A stretch of DNA of 56,991 nt, taken from NCBI GenBank assembly GCA_902580265.1, contig CACHJY010000007.1:1-56991 (forward strand), given 5' to 3'. Made by a program: the position numbers and the translations under genes. Positions 43,241 to 53,851 of this stretch are shown piece by piece (positions within the stretch are counted from its first letter, which is position 1; each line of letters begins with the position of its first letter). The stretch comes from an uncultured Alphaproteobacteria bacterium (lineage in GTDB: Bacteria; Pseudomonadota; Alphaproteobacteria; Rhodobacterales; Rhodobacteraceae). The notes beneath the pieces were generated by a model. The model was not told the origin of the DNA, searched no databases, and saw only the letters and a list, made by a program, of their open reading frames with translations.

Positions 43241-45454
43241 ATGGAAAAGAAACTACTTATCGACGCAGCGCATCCTGAAGAAACGAGAGTTGTCGTTGCA
43301 GAGTCTTCTCAAACTCACGATTTTGACTTTGAGAACAATGAAAAAACACAAATTACGGGAAACATCTATCTTGCTAAGGTAACCAGAGTTGAGCCCTCCC
43401 TACAAGCAGCGTTTCTTGATTATGGTGGTAATAGGCATGGCTTTTTAGCATTCTCAGAGATTCATCCCGACTACTATCAGATACCCCTGGCTGACAAAGA
43501 AGCCTTATTGGCAGAACAGTCGGAAGCAGAAAAAAGCATTAGTCAAAGAGAGATGGACGCAATTGAAGATGAAGAAGCAAATGAACCCACTAGCCTTGAG
43601 GGATCCTTCGATCTCACCATGGAAGATAAATTACAAGTGAATAATGTCTCAACAGTCGTTGACAAAAATAAAGACAATACTGCTGAAATCTTAGAAGAAA
43701 ATCCTTTCCCAGATAAAAGGCCTTTTCAAAGAAAATATAAAATTCAAGAAGTAATAAAGGTTCGTCAAATATTATTGGTACAGATAACTAAGGAAGAACG
43801 AGGAAACAAAGGAGCCGCTTTAACAACGTATCTTTCTATAGCTGGAAGGTATTGCGTTTTAATGCCCAATACCTCTAGGGGTGGTGGGATCTCAAAAAAA
43901 ATAACAGCACTTAAAGATCGAATTAATCTGAAAAAAATTATTGAAGGTTTAGATTTGAAACCTAACAGCGGTTTAATTATTCGGACAGCTGGTGGAAAGC
44001 GAACAAAAACTGAAATCAAAAGAGATTATGAGTTTTTGCTTAAAGCTTGGGAGTCAATTAGAGAGCAAACCTTAAGCTCTATAGCGCCAACTCTTATACA
44101 TGCTGAAGGAAACCTTATAAAAAGGGCAATAAGAGATTTATATGACAGGGATATTAAAGAAATAATAGTTGAAGGAGCAGACGCGTATAAGGAAGCAAAA
44201 GCCTATCTTAAGTTATTGATGCCATCTCATGCAAAATATGTAAAAAAATACGATGGAAAGGTGCCTATATTTTCATTTTATGAAGTTGAAAACTATCTGC
44301 AGGAAATGTTCAATCCTATTGTTCAACTTAAATCAGGAGGTTACATAGTCATCGGAATAACCGAGGCCTTGGTAGCTATTGATGTAAACTCGGGCAGAGC
44401 GACAAAAGAGAGAAGTATAGAGGAAACTGCTCTTAAAACAAATCTGGAGGCAGCTTCCGAAATAGCTAGGCAACTCAAGCTAAGGGATTTAGCAGGCCTT
44501 ATAGTTATTGATTTCATTGATATGGAAGAAAGAAAAAACAATATCGCTGTCGAAAAAAAAATAAAAGATTGTATTAGCCTTGACAGAGCAAGAATACAAA
44601 TAGGAAGAATTTCTTCGTTTGGTCTGCTTGAAATGTCGAGACAAAGATTGAGGCCAGGAATGCTAGAGTCAACTACCATGCCTTGTTCGTTTTGCCATGG
44701 CACCGGCTCCACTCGCTCGGATGAGTCGTTAGCTTTGCAGATATTAAGGGACTTAGATAAAGAGGGATCTGCAGCAAAATTAAAAGATACTCTATCAGTA
44801 AAGGCTCCAGTCCAGACAACAAACTTTTTAATTAATTATAAAAGAGATCACATACACTTAATAGAGTCTCGATATCAAATTAAAATTGAATTGAATGCAG
44901 ATGCGAGTTTAATTTCTCCTGATTATTTAATTGAAAAACCATTCGATGACAAACGAGTTAGGAAAAATTTAGATAATAATAAGTCAAGAACTAAAAAGAA
45001 GGATAAAGAGAATAAAAAAGAAAATCTCGAATCTGGACGTGATCAAAATACATCTTCTAATTCGATTAATGGGAATGGCAGAGAGGATACGGAAGAACAA
45101 AAAAAGAGAAAAAGGAAAAGAAAGAGAAGACACCAAAAAGATATGGAGACATCACTTCAAGCTAACCAGAAAACAAAAGACCCAGAAACTTTAAACTCTG
45201 ATAAAGGAGAAGGGTTATCATCTACAATAAGTGATGAAAATTCAACCAGTCCTATTGTTACCCATAATGCAAGTCGAAAAGAAAATGCTGAGGTAAACAT
45301 TATGACAAAAACGGAAAAAACAGCAAAGCCTCGTACTAGAGTTAGCGCAAAAAAAACAATAGAGGAACTAAGAACGAATAATAAAGAACCAGTTCAAAAT
45401 GGCGACACTAATAGAGACACCAAAATGGGTAAAAAGGGATGGTGGGACCGTTAA
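43241..45454 (+). CDS. rne: ribonuclease E/G family endoribonuclease
   Basis: A 737-residue RNase E. The S1 domain (from about 35) is interrupted by an acidic insert (about 85-155), as in alphaproteobacterial enzymes. Catalytic metal Asp residues lie in AIDVNSGRATKER (about 380) and IVIDFIDMEER (about 427), and the zinc-link in PCSFCHGTG (about 481). After about residue 570 the tail is disordered and contains a basic KKRKRKRKRR run near 620 for RNA or partner binding. It is shorter than the E. coli enzyme. It initiates mRNA decay and rRNA/tRNA processing. Confidence 0.95.
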   Translation: MEKKLLIDAAHPEETRVVVAESSQTHDFDFENNEKTQITGNIYLAKVTRVEPSLQAAFLDYGGNRHGFLAFSEIHPDYYQIPLADKEALLAEQSEAEKSISQREMDAIEDEEANEPTSLEGSFDLTMEDKLQVNNVSTVVDKNKDNTAEILEENPFPDKRPFQRKYKIQEVIKVRQILLVQITKEERGNKGAALTTYLSIAGRYCVLMPNTSRGGGISKKITALKDRINLKKIIEGLDLKPNSGLIIRTAGGKRTKTEIKRDYEFLLKAWESIREQTLSSIAPTLIHAEGNLIKRAIRDLYDRDIKEIIVEGADAYKEAKAYLKLLMPSHAKYVKKYDGKVPIFSFYEVENYLQEMFNPIVQLKSGGYIVIGITEALVAIDVNSGRATKERSIEETALKTNLEAASEIARQLKLRDLAGLIVIDFIDMEERKNNIAVEKKIKDCISLDRARIQIGRISSFGLLEMSRQRLRPGMLESTTMPCSFCHGTGSTRSDESLALQILRDLDKEGSAAKLKDTLSVKAPVQTTNFLINYKRDHIHLIESRYQIKIELNADASLISPDYLIEKPFDDKRVRKNLDNNKSRTKKKDKENKKENLESGRDQNTSSNSINGNGREDTEEQKKRKRKRKRRHQKDMETSLQANQKTKDPETLNSDKGEGLSSTISDENSTSPIVTHNASRKENAEVNIMTKTEKTAKPRTRVSAKKTIEELRTNNKEPVQNGDTNRDTKMGKKGWWDR

Positions 45455-45566
45455 CTTCAAAAATTTTGCATTATTTTGCAATATATATACTCGCAAAGAT
45501 TATATTGATAATATAATGAACCATGCTATTTTCGTCCGATATTTTTATTACTGTGGACTTTAAGTT

Positions 45567-46052
45567 ATGAAAAAAAGTGAACTAGACATTGAAAAATCTT
45601 TCATTGATTACCTTGTAAAAACAATCAAAGATAAAAACTTATCTTCATTGGAAGTGACACGGAATTTGTCCGATAAACACAGGCTTAAAATAAAGATCAA
45701 CAACTCTGTTTCTTTGCCAATTCAGCAAGAAATAGAGCCAGTTAAAATTAACTATAGTTCTTCCCTAGGAGATGAACCTACTCCTAAAAAAACATCCCAA
45801 CCCACATCAGTAAGCCAAAACATTATAAAATCTCCTATGGTCGGGACAGTTTATTTGTCGCCTTCACCAGAAGAGCCCGCGTTTATTCATGTTGGAAAAG
45901 CAATAAAGAAAGGCGATACAATCCTAATTATTGAAGCAATGAAAACAATGAACCAAATCCCTTCATCATTAGAGGGAACCGTTAAAGAAATATTAGTAAA
46001 CAATGAGAGTCCTGTAGAATTTGATACACCCCTAGTAATTATAGAATCATAA
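45567..46052 (+). CDS. accB: acetyl-CoA carboxylase biotin carboxyl carrier protein
   Basis: A 161-residue carrier. The biotin-accepting Lys lies in IIEAMKTMNQIPS near residue 126, within the C-terminal biotinyl domain that begins IIKSPMVGTVYLSPSPEEP. A variable Pro/Ser linker precedes it. It carries carboxybiotin between AccC and the transferase. It abuts accC with no gap. Confidence 0.96.
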   Translation: MKKSELDIEKSFIDYLVKTIKDKNLSSLEVTRNLSDKHRLKIKINNSVSLPIQQEIEPVKINYSSSLGDEPTPKKTSQPTSVSQNIIKSPMVGTVYLSPSPEEPAFIHVGKAIKKGDTILIIEAMKTMNQIPSSLEGTVKEILVNNESPVEFDTPLVIIES

Positions 46053-47399
46053 ATGTTTAAAAAAATTTTGATCGCCAATAGAGGTGAAATTGCACTTCGA
46101 GTGATAAGGACTTGCAAGGAAATGGGTATAAAAACTGTAGCAGTTTATTCCCAAGCTGATGTGGATGCAATGCACGTAAGAATGGCTGACGAAAGTGTAT
46201 GCATTGGGCCAGCAGAAAGTTCCAAAAGTTATCTTTCAATTCCTTCAATTATCTCTGCTTGTGAGATCACTGGCAGTGAAGCCGTACATCCTGGCTATGG
46301 TTTTTTATCTGAAAATGCAAGCTTTGCTGAAATATTAGCAGATCATGGAATAAAATTCATTGGTCCATCAGTTTATCATATCAATACAATGGGCGATAAA
46401 ATAAATGCAAAAGCCCAAATGGAAGAATTTAGTATTCCTTGCGTTCCAGGCTCTGATGGTGAAATAAAAGATATTGATAACGCGCATATCACTGCAAAAA
46501 AAATAGGCTTCCCCATACTATTAAAAGCTGCAGCTGGAGGTGGTGGTATAGGGATGAAAATAGTAGCAAGTAATGATCAATTAGAAACACTATTCTTGCA
46601 AGCAAAATCAGAGGCAAAGAAGAGTTTTAATGATGATGCAATATACATAGAAAAATACTTGGAAAATCCGAGACATATCGAAATTCAAGTTTTTGGAGAT
46701 GGAAAAGGAAAAGCAGTTCATTTAGGAGAGAGAGACTGTTCTCTTCAACGAAGACATCAAAAAGTACTAGAAGAGACACCTAGCCCAGGAGTTACTCCAG
46801 AAGAAATAAAAAGAATAGGCAAAATTTGTTCAAATGCGATAAGTAATATGAAATATGAGGGCGCTGGAACCATAGAGTTTTTATATGAAAATAATGAATT
46901 TTTCTTCATTGAAATGAATACCCGGCTGCAAGTTGAGCATCCAATAACAGAAGCAGTTTTTGGAATAGATTTGGTAAAAGAACAGATCCGTGTCGCTTTT
47001 GGGATGGGCATGTCTCTTTCTCAAGACACTCTGGAACCGAAAGGTCATGCGATAGAATGTCGAATAAATGCTGAACGTCTTCCAACTTTTTCACCATCGC
47101 CAGGAAATATAAAAGAATTCCATTCCCCAGGTGGTATTGGGATTAGGATGGATAGTGCCATTTATAATGGATTTATGGTTCCTCCTTACTATGATAGCTT
47201 AATTGGAAAATTGATTGTACACGCTGATAGCAGAGCTATGGCTCTTGGTAGACTATCAAGAGCGCTTGACGAACTAATAATAGATGGAGTTGATACCACG
47301 GTAGATCTCTTCAAGGCAATTCTAGATGAAGATGATTTTAAGAGTGGAGATTATAATATACATTGGCTAGAGCACTGGCTTTCCGACCAGGTACGTTAA
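46053..47399 (+). CDS. accC: acetyl-CoA carboxylase biotin carboxylase
   Basis: A 448-residue biotin carboxylase. The N-terminus FKKILIANRGEIALRVIRT, the ATP-grasp glycine loop KAAAGGGGIGMKIV, the DCSLQRRHQKVLEE segment and the catalytic EMNTRLQVEHP are all present. It makes carboxybiotin on AccB for fatty acid synthesis. It starts immediately after the accB stop. aat follows in another frame. Confidence 0.97.
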   Translation: MFKKILIANRGEIALRVIRTCKEMGIKTVAVYSQADVDAMHVRMADESVCIGPAESSKSYLSIPSIISACEITGSEAVHPGYGFLSENASFAEILADHGIKFIGPSVYHINTMGDKINAKAQMEEFSIPCVPGSDGEIKDIDNAHITAKKIGFPILLKAAAGGGGIGMKIVASNDQLETLFLQAKSEAKKSFNDDAIYIEKYLENPRHIEIQVFGDGKGKAVHLGERDCSLQRRHQKVLEETPSPGVTPEEIKRIGKICSNAISNMKYEGAGTIEFLYENNEFFFIEMNTRLQVEHPITEAVFGIDLVKEQIRVAFGMGMSLSQDTLEPKGHAIECRINAERLPTFSPSPGNIKEFHSPGGIGIRMDSAIYNGFMVPPYYDSLIGKLIVHADSRAMALGRLSRALDELIIDGVDTTVDLFKAILDEDDFKSGDYNIHWLEHWLSDQVR

Positions 47400-47401
47400 T
47401 T

Positions 47402-48061
47402 GTGCTCACGAACTTTCATACGGCAATAAAACCAGAGACTATAATTAACCTTTACAGGAATGGCATTTTTCCCATGGGAGATCATAAAAATAAAAACGAG
47501 ATTTTTTGGTGTAATCCCCTGGTGAGAGCAATAATTCCTATTTCAAAGTTACATATTTCTAGAAGCCTAAAAAAACTATGTTCTCAAAGGAAATACGAGT
47601 TTTCAATTAATTATGATTTTTCAACAACTATCTCAAACTGCGCTAGTCGAGAGGAGACATGGATAAATAAGTCTATTATGTCAATATATAATAATCTACA
47701 TGATATAGGGTATGCTCATTCAATAGAAGTTTGGGAAGATAAAGAATTAAAAGGTGGTCTATATGGTGTAGCAATTGGCAAGGCTTTTTTTGCAGAGAGC
47801 ATGTTTTCTAAAAGTTCAAATGGATCAAAAATAGCATTAATCGCATTAATGGGGATTTTAGCTTTGAATAAATTCTTGTTATTAGATGTTCAATTCATGA
47901 CTAGCCATCTAAAAACTATGGGAACCAAAGAAGTGTCAAGAGCTTTGTTTTTGAATCTAATTAGAAAATCAAACTCTGAGAGAGTTCAATTTGACACTCC
48001 AACTAACTGCATAATCGATAAAAACTTAATTAATCAAGCAGAAAAAAAAGTCATTAGTTAG
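47402..48061 (+). CDS. aat: leucyl/phenylalanyl-tRNA--protein transferase
   Basis: About 219 residues from GTG 47402, just after the accC stop; a TTG at 47363 would extend it into accC. The family motifs are GIFPMG, FWCNPLVRAIIP, HISRSLKK, the REETWINKSI stretch and SIEVWEDKELKGGLYGVAIG with AESMFS. It attaches Leu or Phe to N-terminal Arg/Lys of proteins for the N-end rule. The 3' end overlaps the convergent MCE gene by 8 bp. Confidence 0.9.
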   Translation: MLTNFHTAIKPETIINLYRNGIFPMGDHKNKNEIFWCNPLVRAIIPISKLHISRSLKKLCSQRKYEFSINYDFSTTISNCASREETWINKSIMSIYNNLHDIGYAHSIEVWEDKELKGGLYGVAIGKAFFAESMFSKSSNGSKIALIALMGILALNKFLLLDVQFMTSHLKTMGTKEVSRALFLNLIRKSNSERVQFDTPTNCIIDKNLINQAEKKVIS

Positions 48062-48497
48062 GGTTTGCGAACTTAAGCATCAAGTTTAGAAGGCTTGTAG
48101 ACCCCTGAGTATATAAGATCTCTTGATTGTTTAATAAAATAACATCAGAGCCTCCAGGTAGGATGGATATATAGCTACCTCCTAATAAACCTTCTAGTTG
48201 TACTGATGCCTCTGTATCGTCTGGGAAACTAAATTCCTGATCAAAACCCATTGTTATAAAAGCATAAAAGTTTTCTGGTTCTAAAGAGATACTTTTGACG
48301 GTTCCAATGTTTACCCCAGATAGCTTTACCTTGCTTCCAGCTACTATTCCATCGATATTTTCAAAACGAGCATGCAACTGAAAGTCGTCACTTTTAAACA
48401 ATTTAGTATCAACAGTTACATATACATAAAAAATAAATAAACCAGTTATTAACAAAACTACAAATCCAAGAAAAGCGTCGAGAAAATTAATCTTCAT
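48054..48497 (-). CDS. mlaD: MlaD-family MCE-domain lipid transport protein
   Basis: A 147-residue protein with one N-terminal membrane helix (about 8-28) and a single MCE domain: ARFENIDGIVAGSKVKLSGVNIGTV, then ASVQLEGLLGGSYISILPGG. It would form the periplasmic hexamer that carries phospholipids for the Mla system. No mlaE, mlaF or mlaB is nearby, as is usual for this alphaproteobacterial locus, so pairing with them is inferred. It starts 7 bp after the NDUFA12-like gene. Confidence 0.88.
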   Translation of the reverse strand: MKINFLDAFLGFVVLLITGLFIFYVYVTVDTKLFKSDDFQLHARFENIDGIVAGSKVKLSGVNIGTVKSISLEPENFYAFITMGFDQEFSFPDDTEASVQLEGLLGGSYISILPGGSDVILLNNQEILYTQGSTSLLNLMLKFANPN

Positions 48498-48504
48498 TCT
48501 CTAT

Positions 48505-48900
48505 TTACTCTGGTTTCCATGCTTTATAGTCAGACTGATGGTTTTCTAAATCGTCTTCTAAACCTCTAGCTCTTTTTACGATGCTAGGTTTATAGGCACT
48601 GTTTAGACCAGTTACGTTACCATTAAAAAGCCTCTGCCATTCATATGTTCTACTGCTACCTTTTGGAATAGTATCAGAAATGAACCTTAACCAACTGTTC
48701 CATTCAGGACTTATTTTTGATGCCTCAGACTGATTTGAGTAGATACACCAGCGATTTTTTTTATCTTTACTTTCATAATAAGAATTTCCAAAGTAATCTT
48801 CTCCAACCTTTTTACCACTTAAAAATGTGTATAACTTAGTTCCTACTGTATTACCATTCCACCAAGTGAATAAAAACTTTAATAATCTTTTTACAACCAT
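48505..48900 (-). CDS. NDUFA12-family NADH:ubiquinone oxidoreductase accessory subunit
   Basis: A 131-residue homologue of mitochondrial complex I subunit NDUFA12 (B17.2). Recognisable stretches are VGEDYFGNSYYES, NRWCIYSNQSEASKISPEW and a Pro/Trp-rich C-terminus ending YKAWKPE. In Alphaproteobacteria this accessory subunit of complex I lies away from the nuo operon near aat, as here. It is placed between clpX and the MCE gene with short gaps. Confidence 0.9.
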   Translation of the reverse strand: MVVKRLLKFLFTWWNGNTVGTKLYTFLSGKKVGEDYFGNSYYESKDKKNRWCIYSNQSEASKISPEWNSWLRFISDTIPKGSSRTYEWQRLFNGNVTGLNSAYKPSIVKRARGLEDDLENHQSDYKAWKPE

Positions 48901-48911
48901 TTATATGAATC

Positions 48912-50180
48912 CTAAGATGCAGAAGCGGGTTCCTCAGAACTGTCGCTATATATCAACAATGGTTCGGAGTCATTATCGACAGAATCTTCGTTTACCACTA
49001 CTTCTTCTACCGACTGTAATGTAGGCAAATCAAACATAGAATCTAATAAAATCTTTTCTAATATTGAACGTAAAGCTCTGGCGCCAGTTTTACGTTTAAT
49101 TGCTTTATTAGCTATGCTTTTTAGCGCTTCCTCAGTAAAAGTTAGCTTCACCCTTTCTAATTCAAACAATTTTTTAAATTGCTTCACAAGCGCATTTTTT
49201 GGTTCAGTCAATATTTTAATTAAAGCTTCGATATTCAAGTCATTCAACGTTGTCACAACAGGCAATCTACCAACGAATTCGGGAATAAGTCCAAACTTTA
49301 AAAGATCTTGAGGTTCAACATCGCTGATAATATCTCCAATTTTTCTACTATCTGGGCCACCAACATCAGCTCCAAAGCCTATGCTCTTAGTTTCTCCTCT
49401 AGAAGAAATTACTTTTTCAAGACCAGCAAAAGCACCGCCACAAATAAATAGTATATTTGTCGTATCAACTTGTAGAAATTCTTGCTGAGGGTGTTTCCGT
49501 CCGCCCTGAGGTGGTACAGAAGCAACGGTACCCTCCATAATTTTTAAAAGAGCTTGCTGAACCCCTTCACCCGACACATCTCTTGTAATTGATGGATTAT
49601 CTGTTTTTCGGCTTATTTTATCAATTTCGTCTATATAAACAATTCCTCTTTGCGCCTTTTCTACATTATAATCTGCCTGCTGTAACAATTTGAGAATAAT
49701 ATTCTCAACATCTTCCCCTACATAACCCGCTTCGGTAAGGGTAGTGGCGTCTGCCATCGTAAAAGGAACATCTAAAATTCGTGCTAGTGTTTGCGCTAGA
49801 AGAGTTTTGCCACAACCAGTTGGCCCTATAAGCATAATGTTAGATTTCTGCAGTTCAACGTCTCCTTTTTTAGGTGAATACCCTAATCGCTTGTAGTGAT
49901 TATGGACAGCAACTGATAAAACCTTTTTCGCTGAAGACTGCCCGATTACATAGTCGTTCAAGACTTCAAAAATTTCTTTTGGAGTAGGAATAGAGGACTT
50001 TGCTCCCTTTCCTTCGTTTGTCTTAACTTCCTCTTTAATTATATCCATACATAATTCTACGCACTCATCACATATGAACACCGTTGGTCCTGCAATAAGC
50101 TTTTTCACCTCATGCTGGCTTTTCCCACAAAAAGAACAAAAAAGCGTATTTTTATTAGATGTCGATCCAGACTTACTCAT
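48912..50180 (-). CDS. clpX: ATP-dependent Clp protease ATP-binding subunit ClpX
   Basis: A 422-residue AAA+ unfoldase. The N-terminal C4 zinc domain is CSFCGKS plus CDECVELC. Walker A is GPTGCGKT, Walker [11 protein letters not shown], the pore loop GYVGED, and the ClpP-docking loop IGFGAD. It unfolds tagged proteins and feeds ClpP. It follows clpP by 58 bp in the conserved tig-clpP-clpX order. Confidence 0.97.
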   Translation of the reverse strand: MSKSGSTSNKNTLFCSFCGKSQHEVKKLIAGPTVFICDECVELCMDIIKEEVKTNEGKGAKSSIPTPKEIFEVLNDYVIGQSSAKKVLSVAVHNHYKRLGYSPKKGDVELQKSNIMLIGPTGCGKTLLAQTLARILDVPFTMADATTLTEAGYVGEDVENIILKLLQQADYNVEKAQRGIVYIDEIDKISRKTDNPSITRDVSGEGVQQALLKIMEGTVASVPPQGGRKHPQQEFLQVDTTNILFICGGAFAGLEKVISSRGETKSIGFGADVGGPDSRKIGDIISDVEPQDLLKFGLIPEFVGRLPVVTTLNDLNIEALIKILTEPKNALVKQFKKLFELERVKLTFTEEALKSIANKAIKRKTGARALRSILEKILLDSMFDLPTLQSVEEVVVNEDSVDNDSEPLLIYSDSSEEPASAS

Positions 50181-50238
50181 AATTAACTATATTAGTAGGT
50201 TTATTAATTCTGCCAAGTTTTTTATCAAGATACAATTT

Positions 50239-50880
50239 TTATTCCGTTTCATCTGACAAGTGGCTTTCTCTGCGTTCAATAATCTTGTCTATAATGCCCC
50301 AATCAAGGGATTGTTCAGGTGTCATGAAGTTATCTCGATCAAGAGCCTTTTCTACGGCACCTATCTTTTGATTGGTGTGTTTTACATAAATCATATTTAA
50401 TCTTTTCTTAAGATCTAATATTTCTTGGGCATGAAGCGCAATATCTGACGCTTGGCCTTGAAAACCTCCTGATGGTTGGTGAACCATTACCCTGCTATTT
50501 GGCAAACAGAACCGCATACCTTGCTCTCCAGCAGCTAGCAAAAGAGATCCCATTGAGGCTGCTTGACCTATGCACATCGTAGCTATTTTTGGTCTCACGT
50601 ACTGCATAGTGTCATATATGGACAACCCAGATGAAACCACTCCACCAGGCGAATTGATGTACATAGAAATCTCTTTTTTTGGATTTTCTGCTTCTAAAAA
50701 CAGCAACTGAGCCACAACTAAAGTTGACATTCCATCGTGTATAGGTCCTGAAATGAAGATAATCCTTTCCTTCAAGAGCCTTGAAAAGATATCGTACGCC
50801 CGTTCACCTCTTGCGCTTTGTTCTACCACCATGGGAACCAATGTATTCATATAAATATCATTAATGTCTTTCATTACCAC
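50239..50880 (-). CDS. clpP: ATP-dependent Clp protease proteolytic subunit ClpP
   Basis: A 213-residue serine peptidase with triad Ser109 (GQAASMGS), His134 (HQPSGG) and Asp183. Start choice is slightly open: ATG codons 1, 3 and 11 are possible; GGAGTGGTA just upstream favours the first two. It forms the tetradecameric chamber fed by ClpX. It starts 23 bp after tig. Confidence 0.97.
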   Translation of the reverse strand: MVMKDINDIYMNTLVPMVVEQSARGERAYDIFSRLLKERIIFISGPIHDGMSTLVVAQLLFLEAENPKKEISMYINSPGGVVSSGLSIYDTMQYVRPKIATMCIGQAASMGSLLLAAGEQGMRFCLPNSRVMVHQPSGGFQGQASDIALHAQEILDLKKRLNMIYVKHTNQKIGAVEKALDRDNFMTPEQSLDWGIIDKIIERRESHLSDETE

Positions 50881-50903
50881 TCCTTGTGTTTTCCCTCTAT
50901 TAT

Positions 50904-52223
50904 TTAGTTAAGCTTTTCCATTTCCTCTTTAAATTTATTTACAGAAAGCTTTTTCTCTTTAAGAGTAACATTTTCAAGTATACTGTTTACTACTTTTTCT
51001 TCAAACAATGGCCCTCTTATGGCTTGCTGCGCTTGTGGGTTAGATTTAATGAACTTAAGATAATCTTGCTCTTGCCCAGGATACTTTCTAGACTCAACTT
51101 CAAATGCTGCATTTAACTCAGCTTCACTTAAATCTAACTTGTTCTCTATTCCAAACTCAGCGAAAAAAAGGCCTACCCTGACACGTCGTTCAGCAATCTT
51201 TTTATCTTCCTTTGTAACATTAGGCTGCTTATCTGGGTTAGAGCTCTTTTTATTGCTGTTATTTTGATGCATTGCTATGGAATTTGCCTCTTTTGTTACT
51301 AAAGAATCCGGCAATTCAAATTTCAATTCTTTCTCGAGCTTGTCCATTAATTTCTTTTTTAACAAGACTCTTGAGGCCTGCTCGAATTCTCCTTTAACTT
51401 GCTCTTTAAGATTTTCCTCAAGCTGCTTGAGGCTTTCAAGGCCAAACTTTTTTGCTAGTTCGTCATCAACTTTCGGTAAAACAGGGCTTGAAATTTCTTT
51501 TATTTTACATTTAAACTCCGCGTCCTTGCCCGAAAGCTCTTGATTACCGTAATTTTCAGGGAAAGCTACCTTTACAATTTTTTCATCATCTTTTTTAACA
51601 TCTATTAATTGATCTTCAAAGCCAGGAATAAAACTATTTGAGCCTAACACTAAGGGAAAGTCATTACTCGCGCCGTTTTCAAATGGTTTTCCATCTATAA
51701 ATCCCTCGAAGTCTAAAGTAACTTGATCCTTTTTCTTAGATTTTTTGCCCTCTTTTACTGGCTTATATTCGAGACTACTTTCTCTAACATTATTCATTGC
51801 ATCATCCAAAGCTTTTTTATCAGGCTCTGAAACAAGGTTCTCAAGAACTAATTTTGAAAGATCAAACTTTGGGATCTCGGGCAAACACTCATATTCGATA
51901 GAAAGCTGCACATCATCTCCTGATTTCCAATCTTTATTCATCAAGTCTATTTTTGGTTCATAGGCTGGTTTGTCCCCCCCTTTATCGAAATGGTTTTTCA
52001 CTGCAGCATCAGTAGCAGTTTTCATCGCTTCAGATAATAGAGCCTCTCCGTGCATTTTCTTTAACAAGCTAATTGGCACCTTACCTTTTCTAAAACCTTT
52101 CATCTGAATAGATGGTTGCTCTTTTTCTAGCTGCTGATCAACTTCTTTATTCAAATCAGCCGCTTTGAGTGTAAACTCATATTTTCTTTTAAGTTTGTCT
52201 TTTGTAATTTCTTTGAATTTCAT
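50904..52223 (-). CDS. tig: trigger factor
   Basis: A 439-residue ribosome-associated chaperone and prolyl isomerase. The start is ATG 52223, with GAGG just upstream; an in-frame GTG seven codons earlier is less likely. The ribosome-binding loop is visible as [10 protein letters not shown], the FKBP-like middle domain as [19 protein letters not shown], and a long C-terminal chaperone arm follows. It opens the tig-clpP-clpX cluster and handles nascent chains. Confidence 0.95.
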   Translation of the reverse strand: MKFKEITKDKLKRKYEFTLKAADLNKEVDQQLEKEQPSIQMKGFRKGKVPISLLKKMHGEALLSEAMKTATDAAVKNHFDKGGDKPAYEPKIDLMNKDWKSGDDVQLSIEYECLPEIPKFDLSKLVLENLVSEPDKKALDDAMNNVRESSLEYKPVKEGKKSKKKDQVTLDFEGFIDGKPFENGASNDFPLVLGSNSFIPGFEDQLIDVKKDDEKIVKVAFPENYGNQELSGKDAEFKCKIKEISSPVLPKVDDELAKKFGLESLKQLEENLKEQVKGEFEQASRVLLKKKLMDKLEKELKFELPDSLVTKEANSIAMHQNNSNKKSSNPDKQPNVTKEDKKIAERRVRVGLFFAEFGIENKLDLSEAELNAAFEVESRKYPGQEQDYLKFIKSNPQAQQAIRGPLFEEKVVNSILENVTLKEKKLSVNKFKEEMEKLN

Positions 52224-52463
52224 TTTTGCCTCAAACTGTTGCACAGACAGGTAATTGAAAGAAACCTATTGCTATTAGATTTGCCAACTCAATAACGCTT
52301 TATGCAAGATTAAAAGGTTTTTTGCAATAGATTTTCAAAAAAATTTGTTTCTGTTTTCGATAAAATTGAAATTAATTCATTTACTAAGTTTATTGAAAAA
52401 AATTAAATGAAATGATAACTTTGAGTATCAAATGAACCTTTTGTTTGAAACAGGCTAAAAATA

Positions 52464-52886
52464 TTGAATAAACAAGAAACTTTCGGAGTTAACGAAGCAA
52501 AAACTTTTCTGTTGAGCGTGACCGCTCCTTGGATCCAGGATTTAGATCTTCAAATTGATAGCATCTCTTCTTTAAGGTGTAAGTTTACTCTGAATTACAG
52601 TAAAAAACTTGTAAGGGATGGCAATATTATTTGCGGACAAGCTATAGTAAGCGCAGCGGATACTGCAATGATCGTAGCAGTGATCAGTGCGATTGGTAAA
52701 TACCAAGAAATAACAACAGTTGATATTTCTTGTAAATACTTACGCCCTTTGTTACGACAAGGAGGCTCCTTAGAAACAGAAATATTAAAACTGGGCCGGC
52801 GGCTTGTCATAGGTCGAATTACTATAAAAGATATTGAGACTGATAAGCTTGCGGCTGAAATAAGTTGTACTTACGCTAGACTTTAA
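52464..52886 (+). CDS. PaaI-like hotdog-fold thioesterase
   Basis: A 140-residue hotdog protein. The segment NIICGQAIVSAADTAMIVAVIS carries the acidic residue typical of the central helix of PaaI-type thioesterases, followed by TTVDISCKYLRPL. It probably hydrolyses an acyl-CoA; substrate unknown. The start is TTG 52464, since no ATG or GTG precedes the conserved part. It is divergent from tig with a gap of about 240 bp in which I see no other gene. Confidence 0.78.
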   Translation: MNKQETFGVNEAKTFLLSVTAPWIQDLDLQIDSISSLRCKFTLNYSKKLVRDGNIICGQAIVSAADTAMIVAVISAIGKYQEITTVDISCKYLRPLLRQGGSLETEILKLGRRLVIGRITIKDIETDKLAAEISCTYARL

Positions 52887-52933
52887 CTAATGAGTTTTCA
52901 TACAAAATAAATCGGAAAATTGGGGGTACTTAA

Positions 52934-53851
52934 ATGGAGTGCAGCGAAAAATTTACTCAAACCAATTATTTGAATAAAAAAACTGACTTTGGAGTGTTGT
53001 CTATGACAAGTAGGCTAAGAACTGTTGGGATGTTGAAACCGATGGAAGCTTTAAGGACAGCCGATCCTATTAGATGGCATTACAACCAATCCTTTGATCC
53101 ATCAAAAATAGATAGTAACTACTTGTCTTTTACAAAAATTTTGACTGACTTAGGTGTGAAGATTTTATGGATGACACCCCAGAACAATAAAATCGCAGAC
53201 TCTATATTCACTTATGATGCGTCATTTATGACACATAAAGGTGCAATTTTATTATCACCCGGTAAACCACTTAGAAAAGGGGAAGAAAAAATACATAAGG
53301 CTTTCTACAAAAATAATAATATCCCAATAATCGGAAAATTATCCGGATTAGCAATAGCTGAGGGTGGAGATATGTTTTGGATAGACAAGAAGACTTTAGT
53401 TGTAGGAAAAGGTTTTAGAACCAATCAAATTGGAATTGAACAAATCAAATGTATGCTAAGTGTGTTTAATATCGACGTGATTTCATTTGATCTCCCATTT
53501 TTTAAAGGCCCAGAGGCTTGTCTCCATATGATGTCGCTTATTAGTTTAGTCGATAAAAAAAAAGCCCTAGCGTATGTTTCTCTTCTTCCCATTGGATTGG
53601 TTAAATTGCTTAAAGAAAAAGGTTACGATTTAATTGAAGCTCCAGAGGATGAATTTATTGCAAGCGAAGGTCTCAATATAAATGTGCTTGCTATTAAACC
53701 TGCTGTTTGTGTGATGGTCTCGGGCTTTCCCAAAACAAAAAAAGCTCTAGAAAAAAGTGGCGTTACAGTACATACCTTTGTTGGAGATTCTTTATGCATT
53801 GGGTGTGAGGGAGGACCTACCTGTTTAACCAGACCAATATTAAGAGCATAA
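52934..53851 (+). CDS. DDAH/amidinotransferase-superfamily hydrolase
   Basis: A 305-residue protein of the guanidine-modifying fold. The nucleophile Cys lies near residue 297 in GGPTCLTRP, His near 198 in CLHMMSL, and an acidic AEGGDMF motif near 142. This set fits dimethylarginine dimethylaminohydrolase or a related arginine-modifying enzyme. Substrate is unresolved. GGGGG before ATG 52934 supports the start, although the family match begins at the second Met (SMTSRLRTVGMLKPM). No obvious pathway partner is nearby. Confidence 0.8.
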   Translation: MECSEKFTQTNYLNKKTDFGVLSMTSRLRTVGMLKPMEALRTADPIRWHYNQSFDPSKIDSNYLSFTKILTDLGVKILWMTPQNNKIADSIFTYDASFMTHKGAILLSPGKPLRKGEEKIHKAFYKNNNIPIIGKLSGLAIAEGGDMFWIDKKTLVVGKGFRTNQIGIEQIKCMLSVFNIDVISFDLPFFKGPEACLHMMSLISLVDKKKALAYVSLLPIGLVKLLKEKGYDLIEAPEDEFIASEGLNINVLAIKPAVCVMVSGFPKTKKALEKSGVTVHTFVGDSLCIGCEGGPTCLTRPILRA

